DNA of 64,000 nucleotides from JAICWP01 sp035278025 (GCA_035278025.1 DATEJK010000168.1:1-64000), one strand, 5' to 3'. Positions 1 to 8,412 are shown, counted from the stretch's first letter. Notes: generated from the sequence alone by a model not told the origin. Translations and numbers: made by a program.

Positions 1-341
1 TTGTCGTACTCCTCCTGGAAGCGCTTCCAGCCTTCGTCTGATGCCAGCGTCTTCTCGTCGTAGACGGGGAATTCCTTGATCTGCTGTTTGGTCACGCCCA
101 CCACGAAATCGCCGGGGCTTTTGGTGTAGGAAAAAATGCGGTCCGCCGGGACCAGGAACTTGTGGCTTTTGAGCCAGCCGCCGCTGTCCACCACCGCGTA
201 CTTAACCTCGCCCGTGCTGTGGTCGAGGATAACGTCATCCAGTTTGCCGATTTTCTCGTCTTCCAGGCCGTATATGGTAGAGCCGCGTACATCCGCGGCA
301 ACGGGTAATTTGAAGTTGCGCAAGGTGCCATAGTGCGCCAT
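1..341 (-). CDS. PRC-barrel domain protein (partial, cut by window edge)
   Basis: The reading starts at an ATG ending at 341, preceded by a strong AAGGAGG ribosome site, and runs off the left edge, so only about 113 N-terminal residues are visible. Residues about 12-95 (ADVRGSTIYGLEDEKIGKLD, then DVILDHSTGEVKYAVVDSGG) match the PRC-barrel fold, a small beta-barrel found in ribosome maturation factors and in photosynthetic reaction-centre H subunits. Stand-alone soil-bacterial versions are common and mostly uncharacterised; many are stress-linked. No signal peptide is visible, so it is probably cytoplasmic. The fold is well supported; the function is unknown. Confidence 0.8.
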   Translation of the reverse strand, partial: MAHYGTLRNFKLPVAADVRGSTIYGLEDEKIGKLDDVILDHSTGEVKYAVVDSGGWLKSHKFLVPADRIFSYTKSPGDFVVGVTKQQIKEFPVYDEKTLASDEGWKRFQEEYD

Positions 342-514
342 GAGTGCGCCTCCTTGGTTTGCTCCCATGCTTAGGATGCGGGAGAGGGCCGCCGCGCGGC
401 CTAAGAAGGAAGCATTCAGCACTCAAAGGCGAGTGCGTCCCTACGGGACTGGTGACCAGATTCTCCCTGGGTCCTCGCCGTTAAGTCCCCGTTCTCCGGG
501 TTGGAGATTGTTGA

Positions 515-991
515 TTATGCCAGCTTCTCGCGCAGCCGCTGGTAGGTGGTTTCCAGCGCCTCCGGCAGGACACGAGTTTCGGCAGTGGTGGTCATGAAAT
601 TAGTGTCCGCCGACCAGCGGGGCAGCAGGTGTATATGGACGTGGTCGGCCACCCCGGCGCCCGCCGCCTGGCCAATATTCATTCCCAGGTTGATGCCATC
701 CGGCCGGTAAACCTGGCGGAGCACGTTTTCCATCCGCTGAGAAACATCCATGATCTGGTGCGCCGCCTCTTGAGGCAGTTTCTGCAGTTCGTCCAGGTGC
801 TGGTAAGGCACAATCATCACGTGCCCGGAGGTATAAGGAAAGGCATTGAGGATCACGTAGCAGAAGGAGCCGCGGTAAACGATACCGGCCTCGGCATCCG
901 CCCGCTTGGGAGCTTCGCAGAAAATGCAGCCCGCGGGTTTGCGGGCGCCGCTAACGTAGGCGTAGCGCCACGGCGTCCAGAGGTAGTCCAT
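515..991 (-). CDS. HIT family hydrolase / AP4A-phosphorylase-like protein
   Basis: This is a 158-residue histidine-triad protein. The catalytic motif is the DHVHIHLLPRW segment near residues 123-133 (HxHxH). The N-terminus MDYLWTPWRYAYV and the CIFC pair near residue 22 match the bacterial HIT subgroup often annotated as AP4A hydrolase or phosphorylase. Family members act on nucleoside phosphates (diadenosine polyphosphates, AMP-lysine) in the cytoplasm. The frame stays open 26 codons further upstream, but that extension is low-complexity and the family normally begins with MDxLWxPWR, so I chose the ATG ending at 991. The exact substrate cannot be read from sequence. Confidence 0.88.
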   Translation of the reverse strand: MDYLWTPWRYAYVSGARKPAGCIFCEAPKRADAEAGIVYRGSFCYVILNAFPYTSGHVMIVPYQHLDELQKLPQEAAHQIMDVSQRMENVLRQVYRPDGINLGMNIGQAAGAGVADHVHIHLLPRWSADTNFMTTTAETRVLPEALETTYQRLREKLA

Positions 992-1158
992 GCCGCCGAG
1001 AGTAGCAGATGAGCTCAGGTTTTCCGAGTTTCCCGCGGCGCACGCTGAGGAGGAGCCGCGGAACCGCATTTTTGGCGGAGAATCACGTGGGCAACGCGAT
1101 CAAAGCCCCTGCACCCGCGCCAGTGCAGTTTCCGCGAAGCGAAATTCTTGCCGCTGGT

Positions 1159-1188
1159 TTGACACTTTTTGCGAGCGGTTGTTATAGT
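1159..1188 (+). promoter_or_regulatory. Sigma-70 type promoter of rpsA
   Basis: A perfect -35 TTGACA (1159-1164) is followed after 18 bases by TATAGT (1183-1188, 5 of 6 consensus). Transcription would start near 1195, leaving a leader of about 150 nucleotides before rpsA. It is one of the best promoter matches in the window and explains most of the gene-free stretch between the HIT gene and rpsA (992-1348). Confidence 0.7.
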
Positions 1189-1232
1189 CGAAGGGTTCCG
1201 TAGAGACGCGGGTTCCCGTAAGACGATCCGCC

Positions 1233-1253
1233 CGCTGAAAGTAGTTTTCAGCG
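1233..1253 (+). promoter_or_regulatory. Hairpin in the rpsA 5' leader
   Basis: CGCTGAAA and TTTCAGCG form an 8-bp perfect stem with a five-base loop, about 95 bases before the rpsA start and downstream of the predicted transcription start. In E. coli, S1 represses its own mRNA through a structured leader. Whether this hairpin does the same is inference; there is no T-tract, so it is not an obvious terminator. Confidence 0.4.
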
Positions 1254-1348
1254 CTTTGTAGGACGGGTCAACCACACCGAGACACAAGCCAGCAGTTCAG
1301 CTGTCTAGCTCGTCCCACTCCGCGTCTTTCGGGTGCACCGGTATCCTT

Positions 1349-3151
1349 ATGGCGCTCGAAGACACCGTCGGCAGCAACCTGGAAACCCCGTTTGCGTCCC
1401 AGTCCTCGGAATCAGAAACTCGCACGACCTCGCAATCCGCCACTCCCACTCAGACCCAAAAAGAAAACATGACAACCGACGACTTCGCCACCGCACTGGA
1501 AACCTTCACCCCTGAACCCGAAACCGCCTCCGGCGACGACCATGTGCTTAAGGGCACTGTGCTCAAAGTCACGCCCACCCAAGTGGTGGTGGACATCGGG
1601 GCCAAGTCGGAAGGCATGGTGCCGATCGCCGAAGTGCTGGACCACGAAGGCAAGCCCAAGGTGCAGACCGGTGATGCCATTGATGTGATGGTGGAAAAGG
1701 GCGAGACCGAGGAAGGATACATCAACCTTTCTCACCTTAAGGCGCAGCGACTGCGCGCCTGGGACGAAATTGAAGCCGCCCACAATGAGAAGCGGCCGAT
1801 CCGGGGCGTAGTGGTGGACCGCATCAAGGGCGGGCTTACGGTGGATATCAACGGCGCCCACGCCTTCCTGCCGGGCTCGCAGGCGGACTTGCGGCCGGTG
1901 CGCAATCTGGAAGGTTTCAAGGGCCAGCCGATTGAAGTCCACGTAATCAAGCTCAACAAGAAGCGCGGCAACATCGTGGTCTCGCGCAAGCAGCTTCTGG
2001 AAGAGGAACAGTCTTCCAAACGCGAGAAAGTCATGGAGCACCTGCACGAAGGCGCGGTGCTGACCGGCACGGTGAAAAACCTGACCGACTACGGCGCCTT
2101 CGTGGATTTGGGCGGCATTGACGGCCTGCTGCACATCACCGACATGTCCTGGGGGCGGCTCACCCATCCCCGCGACCTGGTGAACGTGGGCGACGAGATC
2201 CAGGTAAAAGTGCTCAAGTTCGACAAGGAAAAGCAGCGCGTTTCCCTGGGTTTCAAGCAGCTCACTCCCGACCCTTGGCTGGACGCGGCCCAGCGCTATC
2301 CCGTGAGCGCGCGAGTGAAAGGCCGGGTGATCAGCGTCACCGATTACGGCGCTTTTGTGGAACTGGAACAGGGTATCGAAGGCCTGGTGCACGTCAGCGA
2401 GATGACCTGGTCCAAGCGCATGAAGCACCCCTCAAAAATGGTCAACGTGGGCGACACCATCGAGACCGAGGTGCTGGCGGTGAATCCCAGCGAGCGCCGC
2501 ATTTCCCTGGGCATGAAACAGCTGGAGGCAAACCCCTGGGAGTCGCTGGTGGAGAAATACCCGGTGAACTCCACGGTCGAAGGCCGGGTCCGCAACTTGA
2601 CCGATTTCGGCGCCTTCATTGAGATCGAGGATGGCATTGACGGCCTGGTGCACGTCAGCAACCTGAGCTGGACCAAGCGGGTGAAGCATCCTTCCGAAGT
2701 GCTGAAGAAGGGCGACCGGGTCAAGGCCATTGTGCTGGCCATTGAACCAGAGAAGCGGCGCCTTTCCCTGGGGGTGAAACAGCTCCAGCCCGATGTTTGG
2801 GAGACCTTCTTCCAGACCCACCGCGTGGGAGACGTGCTCCACGGCAAAGTGTTGCGGGTGGCCAGCTTCGGCGCTTTTGTGGAGATCGCCGACGGGGTAG
2901 AAGGCCTGTGTCACAACTCGGAGGCGGTGGACGCTAACGGAACACAGGTTCACCTGGAGCCCGGGCAGGAATTTGACTTCAAAATCATCAAGATGAATCC
3001 CGGCGAAAAGAAGGTGGGCTTGAGCATTCGCGCCGTGGGCGAAGAAGCTACGCGCGCCGACGTGGAGGCTTACAAGCACCCCGTTTCCAGCGCCACTTCC
3101 ACCATCGAAGAGCTGATGTCGTGGAAGCGCGCCGGCAACGACCAGGGTTGA
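1349..3151 (+). CDS. rpsA: 30S ribosomal protein S1
   Basis: A 600-residue protein with six S1 RNA-binding repeats at roughly residues 66-136, 150-220, 235-305, 320-390, 405-478 and 490-565. Repeats 3-5 show the classic DYGAFVDL...DGLLHITDMSW pattern. S1 sits on the small ribosomal subunit and brings structured or weakly initiated mRNAs to the decoding site. The number and order of repeats match the full-length proteobacterial type. The first 60 residues are Thr/Ser/Glu-rich and not conserved in character; the ATG at 1469 (MTTDDFATAL) is an alternative start. It has its own promoter and leader and ends in a strong terminator, so it is monocistronic. A diverged paralogue lies at 25084-26766. 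Confidence 0.96.
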   Translation: MALEDTVGSNLETPFASQSSESETRTTSQSATPTQTQKENMTTDDFATALETFTPEPETASGDDHVLKGTVLKVTPTQVVVDIGAKSEGMVPIAEVLDHEGKPKVQTGDAIDVMVEKGETEEGYINLSHLKAQRLRAWDEIEAAHNEKRPIRGVVVDRIKGGLTVDINGAHAFLPGSQADLRPVRNLEGFKGQPIEVHVIKLNKKRGNIVVSRKQLLEEEQSSKREKVMEHLHEGAVLTGTVKNLTDYGAFVDLGGIDGLLHITDMSWGRLTHPRDLVNVGDEIQVKVLKFDKEKQRVSLGFKQLTPDPWLDAAQRYPVSARVKGRVISVTDYGAFVELEQGIEGLVHVSEMTWSKRMKHPSKMVNVGDTIETEVLAVNPSERRISLGMKQLEANPWESLVEKYPVNSTVEGRVRNLTDFGAFIEIEDGIDGLVHVSNLSWTKRVKHPSEVLKKGDRVKAIVLAIEPEKRRLSLGVKQLQPDVWETFFQTHRVGDVLHGKVLRVASFGAFVEIADGVEGLCHNSEAVDANGTQVHLEPGQEFDFKIIKMNPGEKKVGLSIRAVGEEATRADVEAYKHPVSSATSTIEELMSWKRAGNDQG

Positions 3152-3179
3152 GTACCTCGCTCAACCAATAACGAGAAAA

Positions 3180-3204
3180 GGGCCGCCAATTGGCGGCCCT
3201 TTTT
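3180..3204 (+). terminator. Intrinsic terminator of rpsA
   Basis: GGGCCGCCAA and TTGGCGGCCC form a perfect 10-bp palindromic stem followed directly by TTTTT, 29 bases after the rpsA stop. A run of A's on the left side means it could also stop transcription arriving from the minus-strand genes on the right. Confidence 0.92.
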
Positions 3205-3261
3205 ACATTCAGTCAGGCTGCGCTGCCCCGCACAGGCGAGGACGCCTGTCCTGCATGCAAC

Positions 3262-3633
3262 CTACTTCACTTCGATTCTCAGATTGATCACCGCATTCGG
3301 CCGGCTGTCGAAGGAACTTAGCGTTTTGGTGTCGCTCTTCTGGTTCTTGTACTGGGCATACACCTGGTAGTCAATGTTGGGCGAGAGGGCGGGAAAGCGA
3401 TATAGGCCGTCCTTGCCCACAATGTAGGTCTTCACGCCCATAGTGCGAGTATTGGTTAGATAGACCACGGAGTCATTGAGCGGAGAGCCGTGCTCATTGC
3501 TCACGAAGCCGGTGAGGGTACGGGTTTGGGGCGCCCGCTCCTTCACCTCGCGAAACTGCGGCCTCGGCAGCTGCGCCGCAGCCAACGTGCCTGCCAGCAT
3601 CAACCCCACCAAAACGGCCCAGGTCTTCCGCAC
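3262..3633 (-). CDS. Secreted carboxypeptidase-regulatory-like domain protein
   Basis: A 123-residue protein with a signal peptide (MRKTWAVLVGLMLAGTLAAA) and one carboxypeptidase-regulatory-like / transthyretin-type beta-sandwich: TLTGFVSNEHGSPLNDSVVYL, then KDGLYRFPALSPNIDYQVYAQ. These domains are binding or structural modules of exported proteins and are strongly expanded in Acidobacteria. It lies downstream of a second protein of the same type (3667-4125), 33 bases away on the same strand, so the two probably share a transcript. No catalytic residues are visible; the role is unknown, most likely in the cell envelope. Confidence 0.72.
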   Translation of the reverse strand: MRKTWAVLVGLMLAGTLAAAQLPRPQFREVKERAPQTRTLTGFVSNEHGSPLNDSVVYLTNTRTMGVKTYIVGKDGLYRFPALSPNIDYQVYAQYKNQKSDTKTLSSFDSRPNAVINLRIEVK

Positions 3634-3666
3634 AAAGACCTCCCTCTACTCGGTGTAACTGAGCTT

Positions 3667-4125
3667 CTACTCTGTTAGATGCAACCCGACGTCTACCCGC
3701 ATGTCGTTGCCTACCCGCACCGTGACCTGGGGAGGCGTCCAATGGTTACTTTGGTCACTTTTCTTGGCCTTTTTTGGCCGCTTTACGTCCGCCCAGACCA
3801 CGTAGTTGCCCGCCGGCACCAGTTGCTCAAACTCGCCCACGTGATTGGAATAGACCTGCCAGCGCGCTTTGTTCTTACTGGCGGGGCGTATCTTGACCCG
3901 AACTCCATACACCGGCTGGTCCCTTGCGTCCCACACCGTTCCAAAGATGAGGCCGTCGTGGTTTTCGCGGGCTCTTTTATCGCTTGGAAGGGTTGCGGCA
4001 CCGGCCGCGTAGCTTAGCGCTATCACACTGAAGAATGAAAGCACAAGCGCCGCGCCCAGGCAGCGAGTTCGAAGTGGTGGTGCTGGCTGCAATCTTATAG
4101 CAGAGAGGCGGCGGCGGAGCGGCAC
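3667..4125 (-). CDS. Secreted carboxypeptidase-regulatory-like domain protein
   Basis: A 152-residue protein from a GTG start. A hydrophobic stretch at residues 23-45 (LGAALVLSFFSVIALSYAAG) is a signal peptide or anchor. Residues about 58-148 form a carboxypeptidase-regulatory-like sandwich (GTVWDARDQPVYGVRVKIRP; EFEQLVPAGNYVVWADV). It is co-directional with the smaller relative at 3262-3633, and the pair may have arisen by duplication followed by strong divergence. The start is uncertain because no good ribosome site precedes the GTG. Function unknown. Confidence 0.68.
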   Translation of the reverse strand: MPLRRRLSAIRLQPAPPLRTRCLGAALVLSFFSVIALSYAAGAATLPSDKRARENHDGLIFGTVWDARDQPVYGVRVKIRPASKNKARWQVYSNHVGEFEQLVPAGNYVVWADVKRPKKAKKSDQSNHWTPPQVTVRVGNDMRVDVGLHLTE

Positions 4126-4143
4126 GCCATACCACGGCGCAGG

Positions 4144-4338
4144 CTAGGAGTAGTCGCCGTCCTCCTCTTCCTCTTTTGCCTCTTCTTCATCTTCGTCCGC
4201 GATCGGGTTCAACTCCAGTGGATTAGTCGTGACCACCTCGAAATCGGTGCCGCACTCCGGGCAGGAAACGATTTCGCCTTCGTCCACCTCGTCTTCCTCG
4301 ATGTCGAGATCGGTTTCGCACTCCGGACAGAGAACCAT
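4144..4338 (-). CDS. LysW-like acidic zinc-finger protein
   Basis: A 64-residue protein with two CPEC knuckles (Cys4, 7, 26, 29) that should bind one zinc, then an NPLEL segment and a very acidic tail. This matches LysW/ArgW, the small carrier proteins that hold amino-adipate or glutamate during lysine or arginine synthesis. A strong GGGAGG site precedes the ATG. True LysW ends in EDWGE with the substrate on the terminal glutamate; this protein ends in DGDYS, and no lysX/lysZ/lysY genes lie nearby. It is therefore either a LysW-family protein with a different job or a carrier with an altered tail. Confidence 0.75.
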   Translation of the reverse strand: MVLCPECETDLDIEEDEVDEGEIVSCPECGTDFEVVTTNPLELNPIADEDEEEAKEEEEDGDYS

Positions 4339-4570
4339 AATTGCCTCCCACCTATGAACGACTCTCCCTGAGTAATCTTTTAGAATCTCTTCCGCCCAGC
4401 GTCAAGCTTGCAGGCAGCAGGCTGCCCCTCCGTAACTTCGCCGGCCAGGGGCGGCAAATATACCCCTTCCCATATTGGCCTTACAGCAGGCTTTATGAGT
4501 CCCTTAGGTGGCAAGTGATGATGCAGGCCTGGGGACGGTTGCCAGAAATTTCGCCATTGCAGGTGCTGCC

Positions 4571-5080
4571 CTACTTTGACTCACTATGGGCCGTCTTGCC
4601 CGCCAGCAGGTCGAGAGCGTGGGGCAGAAGGTCAATCACCGCAGCCAGGGATTCGGTTGCTCCCTGGGGACTGCCGGGCAGGTTGAGCACCAGAGAGGTC
4701 CCGCGGGTTGCGCAGATGGCACGGCTGAGCGCCGCCAGCGGCGTCTTCTTAACGCCTTCAGCGCGCATGCGTTCGCCTATGCCCCGCACCTCGCGGTCGC
4801 AGATCGAAAGTGTGGCTTCCGGCGTGACATCGCGGGTGGCTACGCCTGTGCCGCCAGTGGTCACGACCAGCCGAGCCTGCTCGCACAATCCTACCAGCGC
4901 GTTCTCGATATGATTACGCTCGTCGGGTACGGCTTCGCGCCTTACCACCCGGTAGCCCGCTTTCTCCAGCGCCTCGGCTACTGCCGGTCCGGACCGGTCC
5001 TGGCGTGAGCCCCCCATCACCGAATCGCTCACCGTCAGCACGGCCGCGGTGCGCGCTCCTGCATCAGTTGTCGAGGACAT
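4571..5080 (-). CDS. mog: Molybdopterin adenylyltransferase (MogA/MoaB family)
   Basis: A 169-residue MoCF-domain protein. VLTVSDSVMGGSRQDRSGP near the start, VVTTGGTGVATRDVTPEA in the middle and NLPGSPQGATESL near the end are the nucleotide- and molybdopterin-binding signatures. The enzyme adenylates molybdopterin before MoeA inserts molybdenum, in the cytoplasm. I chose the ATG at 5080, which overlaps the end of the upstream response regulator by 17 bases and suggests translational coupling; an ATG nine codons earlier is possible. moaC lies two genes upstream and moeA at 7183-8412. MogA versus MoaB naming cannot be settled from sequence alone. Confidence 0.9.
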   Translation of the reverse strand: MSSTTDAGARTAAVLTVSDSVMGGSRQDRSGPAVAEALEKAGYRVVRREAVPDERNHIENALVGLCEQARLVVTTGGTGVATRDVTPEATLSICDREVRGIGERMRAEGVKKTPLAALSRAICATRGTSLVLNLPGSPQGATESLAAVIDLLPHALDLLAGKTAHSESK

Positions 5081-5810
5081 TGTCCTCTGCGCCCTTGTTG
5101 GCTTCATCCAGCAGGCGCAGCCCTTCCATCAGCAGACCCTGGGTGGAAAGCGTGGTGGTCTTTTCGTTGCTGCGGCCTTCGAAGTCAATCTGAAAATTCC
5201 CCCCCGACCAGGAGAGCACTTTATACACCGCGGCATCGCCCATCAGGGTCCCGTAGGCAGCGTGCCTGATCTGTCCCTCCACGAAGAACATTTCGCAGCG
5301 CTCGGTTTCCAGGGTCAGAATGAGCGAGCAGCTCTTGCGGCCCATCTCCAGCGACTGCACCAAATCAATCACGTTCATCTGGGCCAGGCTGCCGCGCAAG
5401 GTTTTGCCCCCGGGAGCTTCCTTGGCCATCTTTTCCAGGGCAATCTTGTCAATCACGCGCTTGATGCGGGTGGTGGCCTCCTTGAGGAAAAAGGGCTTTT
5501 CCAGCATGTCGTCCACCGGTTCCTGCATGCTGAGCTTGTCGGCGATGTCGGACTTGCTGGCCAGCAGGATGACGGAGGTGGAGGCCGTGGCCGGCCGGCT
5601 TTTGAGCTTTTCCACCAGCTGCCGCCCGTCCATGCCCGGCATCTGGTAGTCGCTGATCAGCAGGTCAGGGGGGTCGTCCACCGCCTTCAGCAGGGCGTCG
5701 GCGCCATCCGTGGCGGTGCTGACCGTGGCCAGCGCAGAGAGCGCCTGGCGCAGCATGCCCAGCACCATCGGGTTATCGTCCACCAGCAGCACTTTGACGT
5801 TAACGGGCAT
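5064..5810 (-). CDS. Response regulator with DUF4388 (PATAN-type) output domain
   Basis: A 248-residue protein. Residues 5-120 are a receiver domain: acidic pair in LLVDDN, phosphoacceptor Asp in LLISDYQMPGMDG near residue 54, conserved Lys in MLEKPF near 105. Residues about 135-245 match DUF4388 (LRGSLAQMNVIDLVQSLEM ... EGQIRHAAYGTLMGDAAVY), a domain of signalling proteins related to gliding and biofilm control. There is no DNA-binding domain, so the output is probably protein-protein. It overlaps moaC by 11 bases upstream and mog by 17 bases downstream, an unusual placement inside cofactor genes. No histidine kinase is adjacent. Confidence 0.9.
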   Translation of the reverse strand: MPVNVKVLLVDDNPMVLGMLRQALSALATVSTATDGADALLKAVDDPPDLLISDYQMPGMDGRQLVEKLKSRPATASTSVILLASKSDIADKLSMQEPVDDMLEKPFFLKEATTRIKRVIDKIALEKMAKEAPGGKTLRGSLAQMNVIDLVQSLEMGRKSCSLILTLETERCEMFFVEGQIRHAAYGTLMGDAAVYKVLSWSGGNFQIDFEGRSNEKTTTLSTQGLLMEGLRLLDEANKGAEDNVLDN

Positions 5811-6294
5811 CGCAGCCTGAACTCTTGCCGGCGCGCCGGTACTCGCCGCTCTTGCCGCCCGATTTGCGTTGCAGGACCACTTCGCGGATCTCTATGCCCT
5901 TGTCCAGGGCCTTACACATGTCGTACACGGTCAGCGCGGCAATGCTGGCGGCCACCAGCGCTTCCATCTCCACCCCGGTGGTGGCGGTAGTGGTTACTTG
6001 GGAGCTAATAGCGACGCCATTCTCGCATAGCTCCACCTGCACATCAATGTGGGAGAGCGGCAGGGGATGGCACAGGGGAATGAGCTCGGCGGTGTGCTTG
6101 GCGGCCATAATGCCAGCCAGGCGACCCACTTCCAGGGGATTGCCCTTGGGATTGCGGGGCAGGGCCTGCAGTACCTGCTGCGACAGGGCTACGAAGGCGC
6201 TGGCTTCGGCGGTGCGGGTTGTGGGCGTTTTGGCGCTGACGTCCACCATCCGCGCCTTGCCCGCCGTGTCGTAATGGGAGAGCTTCTTAGCCAT
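5800..6294 (-). CDS. moaC: Cyclic pyranopterin monophosphate synthase
   Basis: A 164-residue MoaC. Signatures are MVDVSAKTPTTRTAEA, LIPLCHPLPLSH, GVEMEALVAASIAALTVYDMCKALDKG and the C-terminal KSGGKSGEY loop. It converts the MoaA product into cyclic pyranopterin monophosphate, the second step of molybdenum cofactor synthesis. Length is normal for the family. It heads a tight three-gene unit moaC - response regulator - mog on the minus strand with overlapping ends. Confidence 0.95.
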   Translation of the reverse strand: MAKKLSHYDTAGKARMVDVSAKTPTTRTAEASAFVALSQQVLQALPRNPKGNPLEVGRLAGIMAAKHTAELIPLCHPLPLSHIDVQVELCENGVAISSQVTTTATTGVEMEALVAASIAALTVYDMCKALDKGIEIREVVLQRKSGGKSGEYRRAGKSSGCDAR

Positions 6295-6377
6295 CTGCCG
6301 GCTAAGCCCATGTTACAGCAGCAGCGTAAGTTGTCGCGAACTTAGACCGCCCCTGGGTGGTAGAGGCGTCAGCCAGG

Positions 6378-7040
6378 CTAATACCTCGCCAATGCTTTTG
6401 CCGGCGCGGGCCGGCGCACGACCGATCCCCATTCCAGGAAAGCACTCGGCAGAAAGGCAGCCAGCGCTATTGAGGTCCAAACGACTATTTCAATGCCGAC
6501 GAAGCCGCTGTGCAGGATCGGCGGAATGGGAATGAGTAAGCGCGCGACGGTGAAGACCATGGCAAAGGGATAGCCGCGGATCATCCAGCGCCGGTGTTGC
6601 TGGATGTTGCCGGTACGGATGCAGTAGAGGGCGACTGCGGTGCAGAATATCCAGCCGAATGCCTGCACGGCGGAAGCCGCCACCAGCGAAGGGGTGTCCA
6701 CCCGGGCTGCGAGAGGGATCGCAATCGGGGCGCCGATCATCACGCTAACCACGTATATGTAGCCCATGACGCGATGCACGCGCAGATAGCGGCTGCGCAG
6801 CCGATTGGAGAACTGGAAGGCGCCCATGATCATAGCCAAGCCAGCAAAAATCGCGTGCGGAATAAGAAATAAAGTGCCCGGCGCAAAGTGCCGCGCGATT
6901 TCCGACGAAGGGTCCAATATGTGCGCGTTCTTCATGTAGGTGACGAACGCCGTCAGAGCAAAGAAAAGCAAGAAAAAGAGGAGTTTTAATTGCGACCCCG
7001 AGCGCGCACGACTGGCCGGCGCAACAGCAGTAGTTGACAT
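6378..7040 (-). CDS. DUF2306-type integral membrane protein
   Basis: A 220-residue protein with six to seven predicted membrane segments, from LLFFLLFFALTAFVTYM near residue 20 to IEIVVWTSIALAAFLPSAFL near 190. Several histidines in or next to helices (FLIPHAIFAG, RVHRVMGYIY, QQHRRWMIRG) resemble the DUF2306 family, in which such histidines may hold haem or a redox cofactor. The biochemical role is not established. It lies between moaC and moeA on the same strand, but gaps of 83 and 142 bases leave it unclear whether they are co-transcribed. Confidence 0.75.
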   Translation of the reverse strand: MSTTAVAPASRARSGSQLKLLFFLLFFALTAFVTYMKNAHILDPSSEIARHFAPGTLFLIPHAIFAGLAMIMGAFQFSNRLRSRYLRVHRVMGYIYVVSVMIGAPIAIPLAARVDTPSLVAASAVQAFGWIFCTAVALYCIRTGNIQQHRRWMIRGYPFAMVFTVARLLIPIPPILHSGFVGIEIVVWTSIALAAFLPSAFLEWGSVVRRPAPAKALARY

Positions 7041-7182
7041 GTTTCACGCCCCTGTTCGGGAGATTGTGCCACAACTTAAGCAGGGACGGTAGAAGGCTTG
7101 TCCGAAGAGCAGCCGGCCTGCGCCTCCAACCCGCAATAACCCTCGAACACTCGTCCTTGCTGACCTTCGCTGCAGCAGCCAA

Positions 7183-8412
7183 CTAGTCCCTCATCCACAC
7201 TGCCACGGTTTCACCGGCGGGGATGCGCTCGCGGTCGGGCGGAATCACCACATAGCAGTTGGCGCGCGCGGCCCCGGCAATGTCACCCGAGCCCTGCCAG
7301 GGGGCCAGTTCAACCTGGAGCTGGCCAAATTGCCCGCTAAGCAGGCCGGGAAGGAAGCGCGTGAGCCCCGGCCTGACCTTGATATCCCGCTTCAGGCGCA
7401 CCGGGAAGAAAGCCAGCGGGCGCGGCTTGGCCCCGCCCAGCGCTTCCAGCATGGGCCTGACAAAGAGTTCGAAGGTTACCATGGTGGAAACGGGATTGCC
7501 CGGCAGGCCGAAAAAGTAATTTTGGCGCGCTCTCCCAAACACCACTGGTCGCCCCGGCTGGATGAGCGCTCCGGTAAAGAAGAACTCCGCCCCCAGTTCG
7601 TCCAGCACCTGCTCCACCAGGTCGTACTTGCCCATAGAGACACCGCCCGCCAGCAAGAGCAGGTCGGCCTGCAATCCCTGCTCGATCAAACGCCGCAGCT
7701 GTACCGGTTCGTCGGGGGCGATAGGCAGCAGTACCGGCAGGCCTCCGGCGGCGCGCACCTGGGCGGCCAGGGAGTAGCTGTTGGAATTGCGAATCTGGGT
7801 GGGGCCGGGAGTGGCGGCAATGTCCACAATCTCGTCGCCGGTAGCCAGGATGGCTACCCGGGGCAGGGCGTGGACCAGCAGGTTGGATTTGCCCACCGAA
7901 GCTGCCACCGCGATTCCCACCGCATCCAGGCGCTGGCCGCGGTTCAACAGCAGCTCGCCGGCGCGGCCTTCGCTGCCTCGGGGAACAATGTTCTCGCCCG
8001 TTGCCGCATTCTTCTGGATTTCAACCTCATTGCCCTGACGCGCGGTGTACTCGACCATGACCACGGCATCGGCACCCGCCGGGACGGGCGCACCCGTCAT
8101 GATGAGCACGGTCTCGCCGCCGCGAACCTGCGCCGGTGCTTCTCCGGGCGGGGCGCCGGCTTTGCTCTCGCCGGTAATCTTCAGGCTGGCGGGAACGCGC
8201 GCCAGGTCGGCGGCACGCACGGCATAGCCATCACGCGCCGAGCGCGGGAAGGGAGGAAAATCGCGGTCGGCCACCAGCGGCTCCGCGAGCACCCGCTCGC
8301 CCGCGTGGGCAAGGTCCACTGTCTCCGGCGCGGTTGGCTTCACCCCCGCCGCGTGCTGCTCCACCAGCGTGCGAGCTTCTTCGAAGGGCAGGACGGGAGC
8401 GCGTTCGGCCAT
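7183..8412 (-). CDS. moeA: Molybdopterin molybdenumtransferase
   Basis: A 409-residue MoeA with its usual domains: N-terminal segment (PLVADRDFPPFPRSARDGYAV), central MoCF domain (ILATGDEIV; LLLLAGGVSMGKYDLV; FGLPGNPVSTMVTFELFVRP) and C-terminal beta-barrel from about residue 330. It inserts molybdate into adenylated molybdopterin. With moaC and mog nearby, the window holds the middle and last steps of cofactor synthesis; moaA and moaE are not present. Length and motifs are complete. Confidence 0.96.
   Translation of the reverse strand: MAERAPVLPFEEARTLVEQHAAGVKPTAPETVDLAHAGERVLAEPLVADRDFPPFPRSARDGYAVRAADLARVPASLKITGESKAGAPPGEAPAQVRGGETVLIMTGAPVPAGADAVVMVEYTARQGNEVEIQKNAATGENIVPRGSEGRAGELLLNRGQRLDAVGIAVAASVGKSNLLVHALPRVAILATGDEIVDIAATPGPTQIRNSNSYSLAAQVRAAGGLPVLLPIAPDEPVQLRRLIEQGLQADLLLLAGGVSMGKYDLVEQVLDELGAEFFFTGALIQPGRPVVFGRARQNYFFGLPGNPVSTMVTFELFVRPMLEALGGAKPRPLAFFPVRLKRDIKVRPGLTRFLPGLLSGQFGQLQVELAPWQGSGDIAGAARANCYVVIPPDRERIPAGETVAVWMRD

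Noticed and set aside
1412..2428. Open frame of 338 codons opposite rpsA
   Set aside because: Antisense to six clear S1 repeats and itself repetitive only because rpsA is repetitive.
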